Shown: positions 49,555 to 63,361 of the stretch, in pieces
How positions within the stretch are numbered: position 1 is the stretch's first letter
How the letters are laid out: every line of letters begins with the position of its first letter
From: Alentia gelatinosa
Taxonomy: Eukaryota > Annelida > Polychaeta > Phyllodocida > Polynoidae
DNA: 64,000 nt
NCBI GenBank assembly: GCA_950022655.1
Contig: OX465589.1
Coordinates: 30,667,970-30,731,969 of the forward strand
Direction of reading: 5' to 3'
Program-made: the position numbers and the translations under genes
Notes under the pieces: generated by a model
What the model saw: only the letters and a program-made list of their open reading frames with translations
Database searches by the model: none
What the model was told of the DNA's origin: nothing

Positions 49555-51054
49555 ATGAATTGTTTACTAAGCTGTACATCTAGATTTTGAGAATTATCAA
49601 AATTAATTTTAGCGATACACACACTCAATGGACACTCAAAACTCGCTCACATTTTCAGCAAAATTTGAAGCTAAGGTAATATAAATAGTAATAATACTTC
49701 CAAAATATTCTACTTCATGTATATCCATTTTTGCATCTATTAAATACTCAAGTTCAGTACTGGAAAAAAATGGGTCGAATTCGTTGTGGGTTGAGTTCCA
49801 TTTACGGGTCGAGTTTGTTGTGGGTCGAGTTTTTTTTTATTGATTTCGTTGCGGGTCGAGTTTTCGAGTATTCATGAGTGACTCTAATTGATTAAGGGTT
49901 AGGGTTAGGGTTAGGGTTAGGGTTAGGGTTAGGGTTAGGGTTAGGATAGGGTTAGGGTTAGGGTTAGTATAGGGTAAGGGTTAGGGTTAGGGTTAAGTAC
50001 AGGGATAGGAATAGGGATAGGATTAGGGAGAGGGTTAGTGATAGGGATAGGGATAGTTTTAGTGTTAGGGTTAGGGTTGGTGTTGAACTTAAAACGCCCT
50101 TCTAATAGTATCCTGCAATACAGGGTTAGGGTTAGGGATAGGGTAAGGGTTAGGGTTGGGATAGGGATAGGGTCAGGGTTAGGGTTAGGGTTAGGGTTAG
50201 GATAGGGTCAGGGATAGGGATAGGGATAGGGTTAGTGATAGAGTTAGGGATAGGGATAGGGTTAGGGTTAGGGCTAGGGTTAGGGTAAGAGGGGGTGTCC
50301 ACCAAGCTCCCAACGCGAACTGACGCGCCCTGATATTGCCCTACCGATACAAAATCCATATCGTAACAAAATCGTAGAACTTATCGGGGCAGTTGCTAAG
50401 TTTTCTACGATAACGCTACTGACACGGCTCAATGCGCACCGATGCGAACTGATGCAAAACCTGTATCGCAGTGTATAGATGTCTCTTTTAACGGGAAATC
50501 ATATGAAATAATCGATAGAAAATTATGAAATTTTCAGAATCTGTAGAATCTATAATGCTAAATCGGCTCTGCAAAAATTGTGAAATTTGATAGTAGATAA
50601 GGTTTCAAAACGATCATTTTATACTTTAACTGAGGTATCATATAATATTGTTTTGTATCTACAGATAAAATATCAATCTTATATATGCATTATTTCTGGA
50701 ATTATAAAGGAAATATGGTTAATTACACTGGTTGCATCATTAGCTATATCGGGGTGTATCGGGACCATGGCACCTTTTTCATGCACCCTCCCAATATGTT
50801 ACGACGCGCACTGACGCGCACCGACGCGAACCGATACGCTACGATATGCCTTCCGACGTGCTACGATATGGTAATTTTGTATCGGCTCGCGTCGTCTTGT
50901 GTCGGCGTTGGTTGGTGCAGGGTCTTAGGGTTAGAGTTAGGTTTAGGGTTAGGGTTGGGGTTGAACTTAAAACGCCATTCTAACAGTATCCTGCAATACA
51001 GGTACACGTACCGGTACAAAAATATTAAGTTCTCTGATGCATTGTAGTTTTGAA
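49555..51054 (+). repeat. Satellite monomer 18
   Basis: 1500 bp, deletion type, single module from about 49775. Confidence 0.9.
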
Positions 51055-52541
51055 ATGAATTGTTTACTAAGCTGTACATCTAGATTTTGAGAATTATCAA
51101 AATTAATTTTAGCGATACACACACTCAATGGACACTCAAAACTCGCTCACATTTTCAGCAAAATTTGAAGCTAAGGTAATATAAATAGTAATAATACTTC
51201 CAAAATATTCTACTTCATGTATATCCATTTTTGCATCTATTAAATACTCAAGTTCAGTACTGGAAAAAAATGGGTAGAATTCGTTGTGGGTCGAGTTCCA
51301 TTTACGGGTCGAGTTTGTTGTGGGTCGAGTTTTTTTTTATCGATTTCGTTGCAGGTAGAGTTTTCGAGTATTCATGAGTGACTCTAATTGGTTAAGGGTT
51401 AGGACTAGGGTTAGGATAGGGTAAGGGTTAAGTTTAGGGTTAGGGTTAGGATAGGGTTAGGGTTAGGGTTAGTATAGGGTAAGGGTTAGGGTTAGGGTTA
51501 AGTACAGGGATAGGAATAGGGATAGGGTTAGGGAGAGGGTAAGTGATAGGGATAGGGATAGTTTTAGTGTTAGGGTTAGGGTTGGTGTTGAACTTAAAAC
51601 GCCCTTCTAATAGTATCCTGCAATACAGGGTTAGGGTTAGGGATAGGGTAAGGGTTAGGGTTGGGATAGGGATAGGGTCAGGGTTAGGGTTAGGATAGGG
51701 TTTGGGATAGGGATAGGGTTAGTGATAGAGTTAGGGATAGGGATAGGGTTAGGGTTAGGGCTAGGGTTAGGGTAAGAGGGGGTGTCCACCAAGCTCCCGA
51801 CGCGAACTGACGCGCCCTGATATTGCCCTTTTGATACAAAATCCATATCGTAACAAAATCGTAGAACTTATCGGGGCAGTTGGTAAGTTTTCTACGATAA
51901 CGCTACTGACACGGCTCAATGCGCACCGATGCGAACTGATGCAAAACCTGTATCGCAGTGTATAGATGTCTCTTTTAACGGGAAATCATATGAAATAATC
52001 GATAGAAAATTATGAAATTTTCAGAATCTGTAGAATCTATAATGCTAAATCGGCTCTGCAAAAATTGTGAAATTTGATAGTAGATAAGGTTTCAAAACGA
52101 TCATTTTATACTTTAACTGAGGTATCATATAATATTGTTTTGTATCTACAGATAAAATATCAATCTTAAATATGCATTATTTCTGGAATTATAAAGGAAA
52201 TATGGTTAATTACACTGGTTGCATCATTAGCTATATCGGGGTGTATCGGGACCATGGCACCTTTTTCATGCACCCTCCCAATATGTTACGACGCGCACTG
52301 ATGCGCACCAACGCGAACCGATACGCTACAATATGCCTTCCGATGTGCTACGATATGGTAATTTTGTATCGGCTCGCGTCGGCTCGTGTCGGCGTTGGTT
52401 GGTGCAGGGTCTTAGGGTTAGAGTTAGGTTTAGGGTTAGGGTTGGGGTTGAACTTAAAACGCCATTCTAACAGTATCCTGCAATACAGGTACACGTACCG
52501 GTACAAAAATATTAAGTTCTCTGATGCATTGTAGTTTTGAA
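51055..52541 (+). repeat. Satellite monomer 19
   Basis: 1487 bp, deletion type. The start of the telomeric block near 51405-51450 is unusually scrambled, with GGACTAGGG and AAGTTTAGGG variants. Confidence 0.9.
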
Positions 52542-52983
52542 ATGAATTGTTTACTAAGCTGCACATCTAGATTTTGAGAATTATCAAAATTAATTTTAGC
52601 GATACACACACTCAATGGACACTCAAAACTCGCTCACATTTTCAGCAAAATTTGAAGCTAAGGTAATATAAATAGTAATAATACTTCCAAAATATTCTAC
52701 TTCATGTATATCCATTTTTGCATCTATTGAATACTCAAGTTCAGTACTGGAAAAAAATGGGTCGAATTCGTTGTGGGTCGAGTTCCATTTACAGTTTGAG
52801 TTTGTTGTGGGTCGAGTTTTTTTTAATCAATTTCGTTGCGGGTCGAGTTTTCGAGTATTCATGAGTGACTCTAATTGGTTAAGGGTTAGGGTTAGGGTTA
52901 GGGTTAGGGTTAAGGTTAGGGTTAGGGTTAGGATAGGGTTAGGGTTAGGTTTAGTATAGGGTAAGGGTTAGGGTTAGGGTTAA

Positions 52984-53363
52984 CCCTTTAACAGCAGCAT
53001 GATGCCTCCAGGCATTCCCCTGGCTACAGCAGCATGATGCCTCCAGGCATTCCCCTGGCTACCGCAGCATGATGCCTCCAGGCATCATAGAGGCATCATT
53101 GATACTTTCTATTCAAAATTCAATAGATAAAAAAATAATTTTTTGAATTGAAAGAAATTTTGTCACAGTAAAAACAGCATATTTACCTTTGATTTGGTAT
53201 AACAAAATATCATCAGCTACCAAGGTAAATTACTCAAATCACATGACACATCATGTGACATTGCTATTTTCCAAAAAAGGTGCCTGCTGTAGCAGGGTCG
53301 TTTATGCAGGTAATGCCTGCTGTACAATGGTGATCAGAGGAACTGGGTGCTGCAGGGAAAGGG
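52984..53363. mobile_element. piggyBac-type MITE, 380 bp
   Basis: Non-satellite insert flanked on both sides by TTAA (52980-52983 and 53364-53367). The ends are imperfect inverted repeats: CCCTTTAACAGCAGCA on the left, and CCCTTTCCCTGCAGCA read inward from the right. TTAA duplication with CCCTTT ends is the known signature of piggyBac-family elements. It has no open frame for a transposase, so it is non-autonomous. The sister monomer at 60374 has the uninterrupted site (TTAA at 60812-60815). Confidence 0.88.
52991..53085 (+). repeat. 35-bp tandem repeat inside the MITE
   Basis: Units start at 52991, 53026 and 53061 (third partial), each with AGCATGATGCCTCCAGGCAT. The first two are identical. 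Subterminal repeats like this can be transposase-binding sites, but that is inference. Confidence 0.85.
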
Positions 53364-54419
53364 TTAAGTACAGGGATAGGAATAGGGAAAGGGTTAGGGA
53401 GAGGGTTAGTGATAGGGATAGGGATAGTTTTAGTGTTAGGGTTAGGGTTGGTGTTGAACTTAAAACGCCCTTCTAATAGTATCCTGCAATACAGGGTTAG
53501 GGTTAGGGTAAGGGTTAGGGTTGGGATAGGGATAGGGTCAGGGTTAGGGTTAGGGTTAGGGTTAGGATAGGGTTAGGGATAGGGATAGGGATAGGGTACG
53601 TGATAGAGTTAGGGATAGGGATAGGGTTAGGGTTAGGGCTAGGGTTAGGGTAAGAGGGGGTGTCCACCAAGCTCCCAACGCGAACTGACGCGCCCTGATA
53701 TTGCCCTACCGATACAAAATCCATATCGTAACAAAATCGTAGAACTTATCGGGGCAGTTGGTAAGTTTTCTACGATAACGCTACTGACACGGCTCAATGC
53801 GCACCGATGCGAACTGATGCAAAACCTGTATCGCAGTGTATAAATGTCTCTTTTAACGGGAAATCATATGAAATAATCGATAGAAAATTATGAAATTTTC
53901 AGAATCTGTAGAATCTATAATGCTTAATCGGCTCTGCAAAAATTGTGAAATTTGATAGTAGATAAGGTTTCAAAACGATCATTTTATACTTTAACTGAGG
54001 TATCATATAATATTGTTTTGTATCTACAGATAAAATATCAATCTTATATATGCATTATTTCTGGAATTATAAAGGAAATATGGTTAATTACACTGGTTGC
54101 ATCATTAGCTATATCGGGGTGTATCGGGACCATGGCACCTTTTTCATGCACCCTCCCAATATGTTACGATGCGCACTGACGCGCACCGACGCGAACCGAT
54201 ACGCTACGATATGCCTTCCGACGTGCTACGATATGGTAATTTTGTATCGGCTCGCGTCGGCTCGTGTCGGCGTTGGTTGGTGCAGGGTCTTAGGGTTAGA
54301 GTTAGGTTTAGGGTTAGGGTTGGGGTTGAACTTAAAACGCCATTCTAACAGTATCCTGCAATACAGGTACACATACCGGTACAAAAATATTAAGTTCTCT
54401 GATGCATTGTTGTTTTGAA

Positions 54420-55913
54420 ATGAATTGTTTACTAAGCTGTACATCTAGATTTTGAGAATTATCAAAATTAATTTTAGCGATACACACACTCAATGGACAC
54501 TCAAAACTCGCTCACATTTTCAGCAAAATTTGAAGCTAAGGTAATATAAATAGTAATAATACTTCCAAAATATTCTACTTCATGTATATCCATTTTTGCA
54601 TCTATTAAATACTCAAGTTCAGTACTGGAAAAAAATGGGTCGAATTCGTTGTGGGTCGAGTTCCATTTACGGGTCGAGTTTGTTGTGGGTCGAGTTTTTT
54701 TTTATCGATTTCGTTGCGGGTAGAGTTTTCGAGTATTCATGAGTGACTCTAATTGGTTAAGGGTTAGGGCTAGGGTTAGGGTTAGGGTTAAAGTTAGGGT
54801 TAGGGTTAGGATAGGGTTAGGGTTAGGGTTAGTATAGGGTAAGGGTTAGGGTTAGGGTTAAGTACAGGGATAGGAATAGGGATAGGGTTAGGGAGAGGGT
54901 AAGTGATAGGGATAGGGATAGTTTTAGTGTTAGGGTTAGGGTTGGTGTTGAACTTAAAACGCCCTTCTAACAGTATCCTGCAATACAGGGTTAGGGTTCG
55001 GGATAGGGTAAGGGTTAGGGTTGGGATAGGGTTAGGGTTAGGGTTAGGGTTAGGGTTAGGATAGGGTTAGGGATAGGGATAGGGATAGGGTTAGTGATAG
55101 AGTTAGGGATAGGGATAGGGTTAGGGTTAGGGCTAAGGATAGGGTAAGAAGGGGTGACCACCAAGCACCCGACGCGAACTGACGCGCCCTGATATTGCCC
55201 TATCGATACAAAATCCATATCGTAACAAAATCGTAGAACTTATCGGGGCAGTTGGTAAGATTTCTACGATAACGCTACTGACACGGCTCAATGCGCACCG
55301 ATGCGAACTGATGCAAAACCTGTATCGCAGTGTATAGATGTCTCTTTTAACGGGAAATCATATGAAATAATCGATAGAAAATTATGAAATTTTCAGAATC
55401 TGTAGAATCTATAATGCTTTATCGGCTCTGCAAAAATTGTGAAATTTGATAGTAGATAAGGTTTCAAAACGATCATTTTATACTTTAACTGAGGTATCAT
55501 ATAATATTGTTTTGTATCTACAGATAAAATATCAATCTTAAATATGCATTATTTCCGGAATTATAAAGGAAATATGGTTAATTACACTGGTTGCATCATT
55601 AGCTATATCGGGGTGTATCGGGACCATGGCACCTTTTTCATGCACCTTCCCAATATGTTACGACGCGCACTGACGCGCACCGACGCGAACCGATACGCTA
55701 CGATATGCCTTCCGATGTGCTACGATATGGTAATTTTGTATCGGCTCGCGTCAGCTCGTGTCGGCGTTGGTTGGTGCAGGGTCTTAGGGTTAGAGTTAGG
55801 TTTAGGGTTAGGGTTGGGGTTGAACTTAAAACGCCATTCTAACAGTATCCTGCAATACAGGTACACGTACCGGTACAAAAATATTAAGTTCTCTGATGCA
55901 TTGTAGTTTTGAA
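54420..55913 (+). repeat. Satellite monomer 21 (type A)
   Basis: 1494 bp, deletion type. Near-identical copies at 57394 and 61868; the shared variant GGCTAAGGATAGGGTAAG lies near 55133. Confidence 0.9.
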
Positions 55914-57393
55914 ATGAATTGTTTACTAAGCTGTACATCTAGATTTTGAGAATAATCAAAATTAATGTTAGCGATACACACACCACATGTGTCATTTCCT
56001 AGCAACTTTAACTAAATATCCAAGCACAGTCTACCTGAGTCGAGGGCAGACACTGCAGAATGGACACTCAAAACTCGCTCACATTTTCAGCAAAATTTGA
56101 AGCTAAGGTAATATAAATAGTAATAATACTTCCAAAATATTCTACTTCATGTATATCCATTTTTGCATCTATTAAATCCTCAAGTTCAGTACTGGAAAAA
56201 AATGGGTCGAATTTGTTGTTGGTTGAGTTCCATTTACGGGTCAAGTTTGTTGTGGGTCGAGTTTTTTATTGATCGATTTCGTTGCGGGTCGAGTTTTCGA
56301 GTATTCATGAGTGACTCTAATTGGTTAAGGGTTAGGGTTAGGGTTAAGGTTAGGGTTAGGGTTAGGATAGGGTTAGGGTTAGGGTTAGGGTTAGGATAGG
56401 GTAAGGGTTAGGGTTAGGGTTAAGTACAGGGATAGGAATAGGGATAGGGTTAGGGAGAGGGTTAGTGATAGGGATAGGGATAGTTTTAGTGTTAGGGTTA
56501 GGGTTGGTGTTGAACTTAAAACGCCCTTCTTACAGTATCTTGCAATACAGGGTTAGGGTTAGGGATAGGGTAAGGGTTAGAGTTAGGGATAGGGATAGGG
56601 TTAGGGTTAGGGCTAGGGTTAGGGTTAGAGGGGGTGTCCACCAAGCTCCCGACGCGAACTGACGCGCCCCGATATTGCCCTTCCGATACAAAATCCATAT
56701 CCTAACAAAATCATAGAATTTATCGGGGCAGTTGGTAAGTTTTCTACGATAACGCTACTGACACGCCTCAATGCGCACCGATGCGAACTGATGCAAAACC
56801 TGTATCACAGTGTATAGATGACTCTTTTAACGGGAAATCATATGAAATAATCGATAGAAAATTATGAAATTTTCAGAATCTGTAGAATCTATAATGCTAA
56901 AGCGGCTCTGCAAAAACTGTGAAATTTGATAGTAGATAAGGTCTCAAAACGATCATTTTATACTTTAACTGAGGTATCATATAATATTGTTTTGTATCTA
57001 CAGATAAAATATCAATCTTATATATGCATTATTTCTGGAATTATAAAGGAAATATGGTTAATTACACTGGTTGCATCATTAGCTATATCGGGGTGTATCG
57101 GGACCATGGCACCTTTTTCATGCACCCTCCCAATATGTTACGATGCGCACTGACGCGCACCGACGCGAACCGATACGCTACGATATGCCTTCCGACGTGC
57201 TACGATATGGTAATTTTGTATCGGCTCGCGTCGGCTCGTGTCGGCGTTGGTTGGTGCAGGGTCTTAGGGTTAGAGTTAGGTTTAGGGTTAGGGTTTGGGT
57301 TGAACTTAAAACGCCATTCTAACAGTATCCTGCAATACAGGTACACATACCGGTACAAAAATATTAAGTTCTCTGATGCATTGTAGTTTTGAA
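55914..57393 (+). repeat. Satellite monomer 22 (type B)
   Basis: 1480 bp. It keeps the segment deleted in its neighbours but has a shortened second telomeric stretch near 56560-56600. Near-identical copies at 58894 and 63362. Confidence 0.9.
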
Positions 57394-58893
57394 ATGAATT
57401 GTTTACTAAGCTGTACATCTAGATTTTGAGAATTATCAAAATTAATTTTAGCGATACACACACTCAATGGACACTCAAAACTCGCTCACATTTTCAGCAA
57501 AATTTGAAGCTAAGGTAATATAAATAGTAATAATACTTCCAAAATATTCTACTTCATGTATATCCATTTTTGCATCTATTAAATACTCAAGTTCAGTACT
57601 GGAAAAAAATGGGTCGAATTCGTTGTGGGTCGAGTTCCATTTACGGGTCGAGTTTGTTGTGGGTCGAGTTTTTTTTTATCGATTTCGTTGCGGGTAGAGT
57701 TTTCGAGTATTCATGAGTGACTCTAATTGGTTAAGGGTTAGGGCTAGGGTTAGGGTTAGGGTTAAAGTTAGGGTTAGGGTTAGGATAGGGTTAGGGTTAG
57801 GGTTAGTATAGGGTAAGGGTTAGGGTTAGGGTTAAGTACAGGGATAGGAATAGGGATAGGGTTAGGGAGAGGGTAAGTGATAGGGATAGGGATAGTTTTA
57901 GTGTTAGGGTTAGGGTTGGTGTTGAACTTAAAACGCCCTTCTAACAGTATCCTGCAATACAGGGTTAGGGTTCGGGATAGGGTAAGGGTTAGGGTTGGGA
58001 TAGGGTTAGGGTTAGGGTTAGGGTTAGGGTTAGGGTTAGGATAGGGTTAGGGATAGGGATAGGGATAGGGTTAGTGATAGAGTTAGGGATAGGGATAGGG
58101 TTAGGGTTAGGGCTAAGGATAGGGTAAGAAGGGGTGTCCACCAAGCACCCGACGCGAACTGACGCGCCCTGATATTGCCCTATCGATACAAAATCCATAT
58201 CGTAACAAAATCGTAGAACTTATCGGGGCAGTTGGTAAGATTTCTACGATAACGCTACTGACACGGCTCAATGCGCACCGATGCGAACTGATGCAAAACC
58301 TGTATCGCAGTGTATAGATGTCTCTTTTAACGGGAAATCATATGAAATAATCGATAGAAAATTATGAAATTTTCAGAATCTGTAGAATCTATAATGCTTT
58401 ATCGGCTCTGCAAAAATTGTGAAATTTGATAGTAGATAAGGTTTCAAAACGATCATTTTATACTTTAACTGAGGTATCATATAATATTGTTTTGTATCTA
58501 CAGATAAAATATCAATCTTAAATATGCATTATTTCTGGAATTATAAAGGAAATATGGTTAATTACACTGGTTGCATCATTAGCTATATCGGGGTGTATCG
58601 GGACCATGGCACCTTTTTCATGCACCTTCCCAATATGTTACGACGCGCACTGACGCGCACCGACGCGAACCGATACGCTACGATATGCCTTCCGATGTGC
58701 TACGATATGGTAATTTTGTATCGGCTCGCGTCAGCTCGTGTCGGCGTTGGTTGGTGCAGGGTCTTAGGGTTAGAGTTAGGTTTAGGGTTAGGGTTGGGGT
58801 TGAACTTAAAACGCCATTCTAACAGTATCCTGCAATACAGGTACACGTACCGGTACAAAAATATTAAGTTCTCTGATGCATTGTAGTTTTGAA
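57394..58893 (+). repeat. Satellite monomer 23 (type A)
   Basis: 1500 bp; copy of the monomer at 54420 with one extra TTAGGG hexamer near 58030. Confidence 0.9.
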
Positions 58894-60373
58894 ATGAATT
58901 GTTTACTAAGCTGTACATCTAGATTTTGAGAATAATCAAAATTAATGTTAGCGATACACACACCACATGTGTCATTTCCTAGCAACTTTAACTAAATATC
59001 CAAGCACAGTCTACCTGAGTCGAGGGCAGACACTGCAGAATGGACACTCAAAACTCGCTCACATTTTCAGCAAAATTTGAAGCTAAGGTAATATAAATAG
59101 TAATAATACTTCCAAAATATTCTACTTCATGTATATCCATTTTTGCATCTATTAAATCCTCAAGTTCAGTACTGGAAAAAAATGGGTCGAATTTGTTGTT
59201 GGTTGAGTTCCATTTACGGGTCAAGTTTGTTGTGGGTCGAGTTTTTTATTGATCGATTTCGTTGCGGGTCGAGTTTTCGAGTATTCATGAGTGACTCTAA
59301 TTGGTTAAGGGTTAGGGTTAGGGTTAAGGTTAGGGTTAGGGTTAGGATAGGGTTAGGGTTAGGGTTAGGGTTAGGATAGGGTAAGGGTTAGGGTTAGGGT
59401 TAAGTACAGGGATAGGAATAGGGATAGGGTTAGGGAGAGGGTTAGTGATAGGGATAGGGATAGTTTTAGTGTTAGGGTTAGGGTTGGTGTTGAACTTAAA
59501 ACGCCCTTCTTACAGTATCTTGCAATACAGGGTTAGGGTTAGGGATAGGGTAAGGGTTAGAGTTAGGGATAGGGATAGGGTTAGGGTTAGGGCTAGGGTT
59601 AGGGTTAGAGGGGGTGTCCACCAAGCTCCCGACGCGAACTGACGCGCCCCGATATTGCCCTTCCGATACAAAATCCATATCCTAACAAAATCATAGAACT
59701 TATCGGGGCAGTTGGTAAGTTTTCTACGATAACGCTACTGACACGCCTCAATGCGCACCGATGCGAACTGATGCAAAACCTGTATCACAGTGTATAGATG
59801 ACTCTTTTAACGGGAAATCATATGAAATAATCGATAGAAAATTATGAAATTTTCAGAATCTGTAGAATCTATAATGCTAAAGCGGCTCTGCAAAAACTGT
59901 GAAATTTGATAGTAGATAAGGTCTCAAAACGATCATTTTATACTTTAACTGAGGTATCATATAATATTGTTTTGTATCTACAGATAAAATATCAATCTTA
60001 AATATGCATTATTTCTGGAATTATAAAGGAAATATGGTTAATTACACTGGTTGCATCATGAGCTATATCGGGGTGTATCGGGACCATGGCACCTTTTTCA
60101 TGCACCCTCCCAATATGTTACGACGCGCACTGACGCGCACCGACGCAAAACGATACGCTACGATATGCCTTCCGACGTGCTACGATATGGTAATTTTGTA
60201 TCGGCTCTCGTCGGCTCGTGTCGGCGTTGGTTGGTGCAGGGTCTTAGGGTTAGAGTTAGGTTTAGGGTTAGGGCTGGGGTTGAACTTAAAACGCCATTCT
60301 AACAGTATCCTGCAATACAGGTACACGTACTGGTACAAAAATATTAAGTTCTCTGATGCATTGTAGTTTTGAA
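58894..60373 (+). repeat. Satellite monomer 24 (type B)
   Basis: 1480 bp; copy of the monomer at 55914. Confidence 0.9.
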
Positions 60374-61867
60374 ATGAATTGTTTACTAACCTGTTCATCT
60401 AGATTTTGAGAATTATCAAAATTAATTTTAGCGATACACACACTCAATGGCCACTCAAAACTCGCTCACATTTTCAGCAAAATTTGAAGCTAAGGTAATA
60501 TAAATAGTAATAATACTTCCAAAATATTCTACTTCATGTATATCCATTTTTGCATCTATTGAATACTCAAGTTCAGTACTGGAAAAAAATGGGTCGAATT
60601 CGTTGTGGGTCGAGTTCCATTTACAGGTCGAGTTTGTTGTGGGTCGAGTTTTTTTTAATCAATTTCGTTGCGGGTCGAGTTTTCGAGTATTCATGAGTGA
60701 CTCTAATTGGTTAAGGGTTAGGGTTAGGGTTAGGGTTAGGGTTAAGGTTAGGGTTAGGGTTAGGATAGGGTTAGGGTTAGGTTTAGTATAGGGTAAGGGT
60801 TAGGGTTAGGGTTAAGTACAGGGATAGGAATAGGGAAAGGGTTAGGGAGAGGGTTAGTGATAGGGATAGGGATAGTTTTAGTGTTAGGGTTAGGGTTGGT
60901 GTTGAACTTAAAACGCCCTTCTAATAGTATCCTGCAATACAGGGTTAGGGTTAGGGTAAGGGTTAGGGTTGGGATAGGGATAGGGTCAGGGTTAGGGTTA
61001 GGGTTAGGGTTAGGATAGGGTTAGGGATAGGGATAGGGATAGGGTACGTGATAGAGTTAGGGATAGGGATAGGGTTAGGGTTAGGGCTAGGGTTAGGGTA
61101 AGAGGGGGTGTCCACCAAGCTCCCAACGCGAACTGACGCGCCCTGATATTGCCCTACCGATACAAAATCCATATCGTAACAAAATCGTAGAACTTATCGG
61201 GGCAGTTGGTAAGTTTTCTACGATAACGCTACTGACACGGCTCAATGCGCACCGATGCGAACTGATGCAAAACCTGTATCGCAGTGTATAGATGTCTCTT
61301 TTAACGGGAAATCATATGAAATAATCGATAGAAAATTATGAAATTTTCAGAATCTGTAGAATCTATAATGCTTAATCGGCTCTGCAAAAATTGTGAAATT
61401 TGATAGTAGATAAGGTTTCAAAACGATCATTTTATACTTTAACTGAGGTATCATATAATATTGTTTTGTATCTACAGATAAAATATCAATCTTATATATG
61501 CATTATTTCTGGAATTATAAAGGAAATATGGTTAATTACACTGGTTGCATCATGAGCTATATCGGGGTGTATCGGGACCATGGCACCTTTTTCATGCACC
61601 CTCCCAATATGTTACGATGCGCACTGACGCGCACCGACGCGAACCGATACGCTACGATATGCCTTCCGACGTGCTACGATATGGTAATTTTGTATCGGCT
61701 CGCGTCGGCTCGTGTCGGCGTTGGTTGGTGCAGGGTCTTAGGGTTAGAGTTAGGTTTAGGGTTAGGGTTGGGGTTGAACTTAAAACGCCATTCTAACAGT
61801 ATCCTGCAATACAGGTACACATACCGGTACAAAAATATTAAGTTCTCTGATGCATTGTAGTTTTGAA
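60374..61867 (+). repeat. Satellite monomer 25 (type X, empty MITE site)
   Basis: 1494 bp; copy of the monomer at 52542 without the MITE. The intact TTAA target is at 60812-60815. Confidence 0.9.
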
Positions 61868-63361
61868 ATGAATTGTTTACTAAGCTGTACATCTAGATTT
61901 TGAGAATTATCAAAATTAATTTTAGCGATACACACACTCAATGGACACTCAAAACTCGCTCACATTTTCAGCAAAATTTGAAGCTAAGGTAATATAAATA
62001 GTAATAATACTTCCAAAATATTCTACTTCATGTATATCCATTTTTGCATCTATTAAATACTCAAGTTCAGTACTGGAAAAAAATGGGTCGAATTCGTTGT
62101 GGGTCGAGTTCCATTTACGGGTCGAGTTTGTTGTGGGTCGAGTTTTTTTTTATCGATTTCGTTGCGGGTAGAGTTTTCGAGTATTCATGAGTGACTCTAA
62201 TTGGTTAAGGGTTAGGGCTAGGGTTAGGGTTAGGGTTAAAGTTAGGGTTAGGGTTAGGATAGGGTTAGGGTTAGGGTTAGTATAGGGTAAGGGTTAGGGT
62301 TAGGGTTAAGTACAGGGATAGGAATAGGGATAGGGTTAGGGAGAGGGTAAGTGATAGGGATAGGGATAGTTTTAGTGTTAGGGTTAGGGTTGGTGTTGAA
62401 CTTAAAACGCCCTTCTAACAGTATCCTGCAATACAGGGTTAGGGTTCGGGATAGGGTAAGGGTTAGGGTTGGGATAGGGTTAGGGTTAGGGTTAGGGTTA
62501 GGGTTAGGATAGGGTTAGGGATAGGGATAGGGATAGGGTTAGTGATAGAGTTAGGGATAGGGATAGGGTTAGGGTTAGGGCTAAGGATAGGGTAAGAAGG
62601 GGTGTCCACCAAGCACCCGACGCGAACTGACGCGCCCTGATATTGCCCTATCGATACAAAATCCATATCGTAACAAAATCGTAGAACTTATCGGGGCAGT
62701 TGGTAAGATTTCTACGATAACGCTACTGACACGGCTCAATGCGCACCGATGCGAACTGATGCAAAACCTGTATCGCAGTGTATAGATGTCTCTTTTAACG
62801 GGAAATCATATGAAATAATCGATAGAAAATTATGAAATTTTCAGAATCTGTAGAATCTATAATGCTTTATCGGCTCTGCAAAAATTGTGAAATTTGATAG
62901 TAGATAAGGTTTCAAAACGATCATTTTATACTTTAACTGAGGTATCATATAATATTGTTTTGTATCTACAGATAAAATATCAATCTTAAATATGCATTAT
63001 TTCTGGAATTATAAAGGAAATATGGTTAATTACACTGGTTGCATCATTAGCTATATCGGGGTGTATCGGGACCATGGCACCTTTTTCATGCACCTTCCCA
63101 ATATGTTACGACGCGCACTGACGCGCACCGACGCGAACCGATACGCTACGATATGCCTTCCGATGTGCTACGATATGGTAATTTTGTATCGGCTCGCGTC
63201 AGCTCGTGTCGGCGTTGGTTGGTGCAGGGTCTTAGGGTTAGAGTTAGGTTTAGGGTTAGGGTTGGGGTTGAACTTAAAACGCCATTCTAACAGTATCCTG
63301 CAATACAGGTACACGTACCGGTACAAAAATATTAAGTTCTCTGATGCATTGTAGTTTTGAA
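61868..63361 (+). repeat. Satellite monomer 26 (type A)
   Basis: 1494 bp; third copy of the type A monomer. Confidence 0.9.

Larger units (their letters stand above)
52542..54419 (+). repeat. Satellite monomer 20 (type X, carries MITE)
   Basis: 1878 bp including a 380-bp MITE and its extra TTAA, leaving 1494 bp of satellite. It shares rare variants with the monomer at 60374: TTTTTTTTAATCAATTTCG after the GGGTCGAG motifs, and GGGTACGTGATAG in the second telomeric stretch. Confidence 0.9.
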
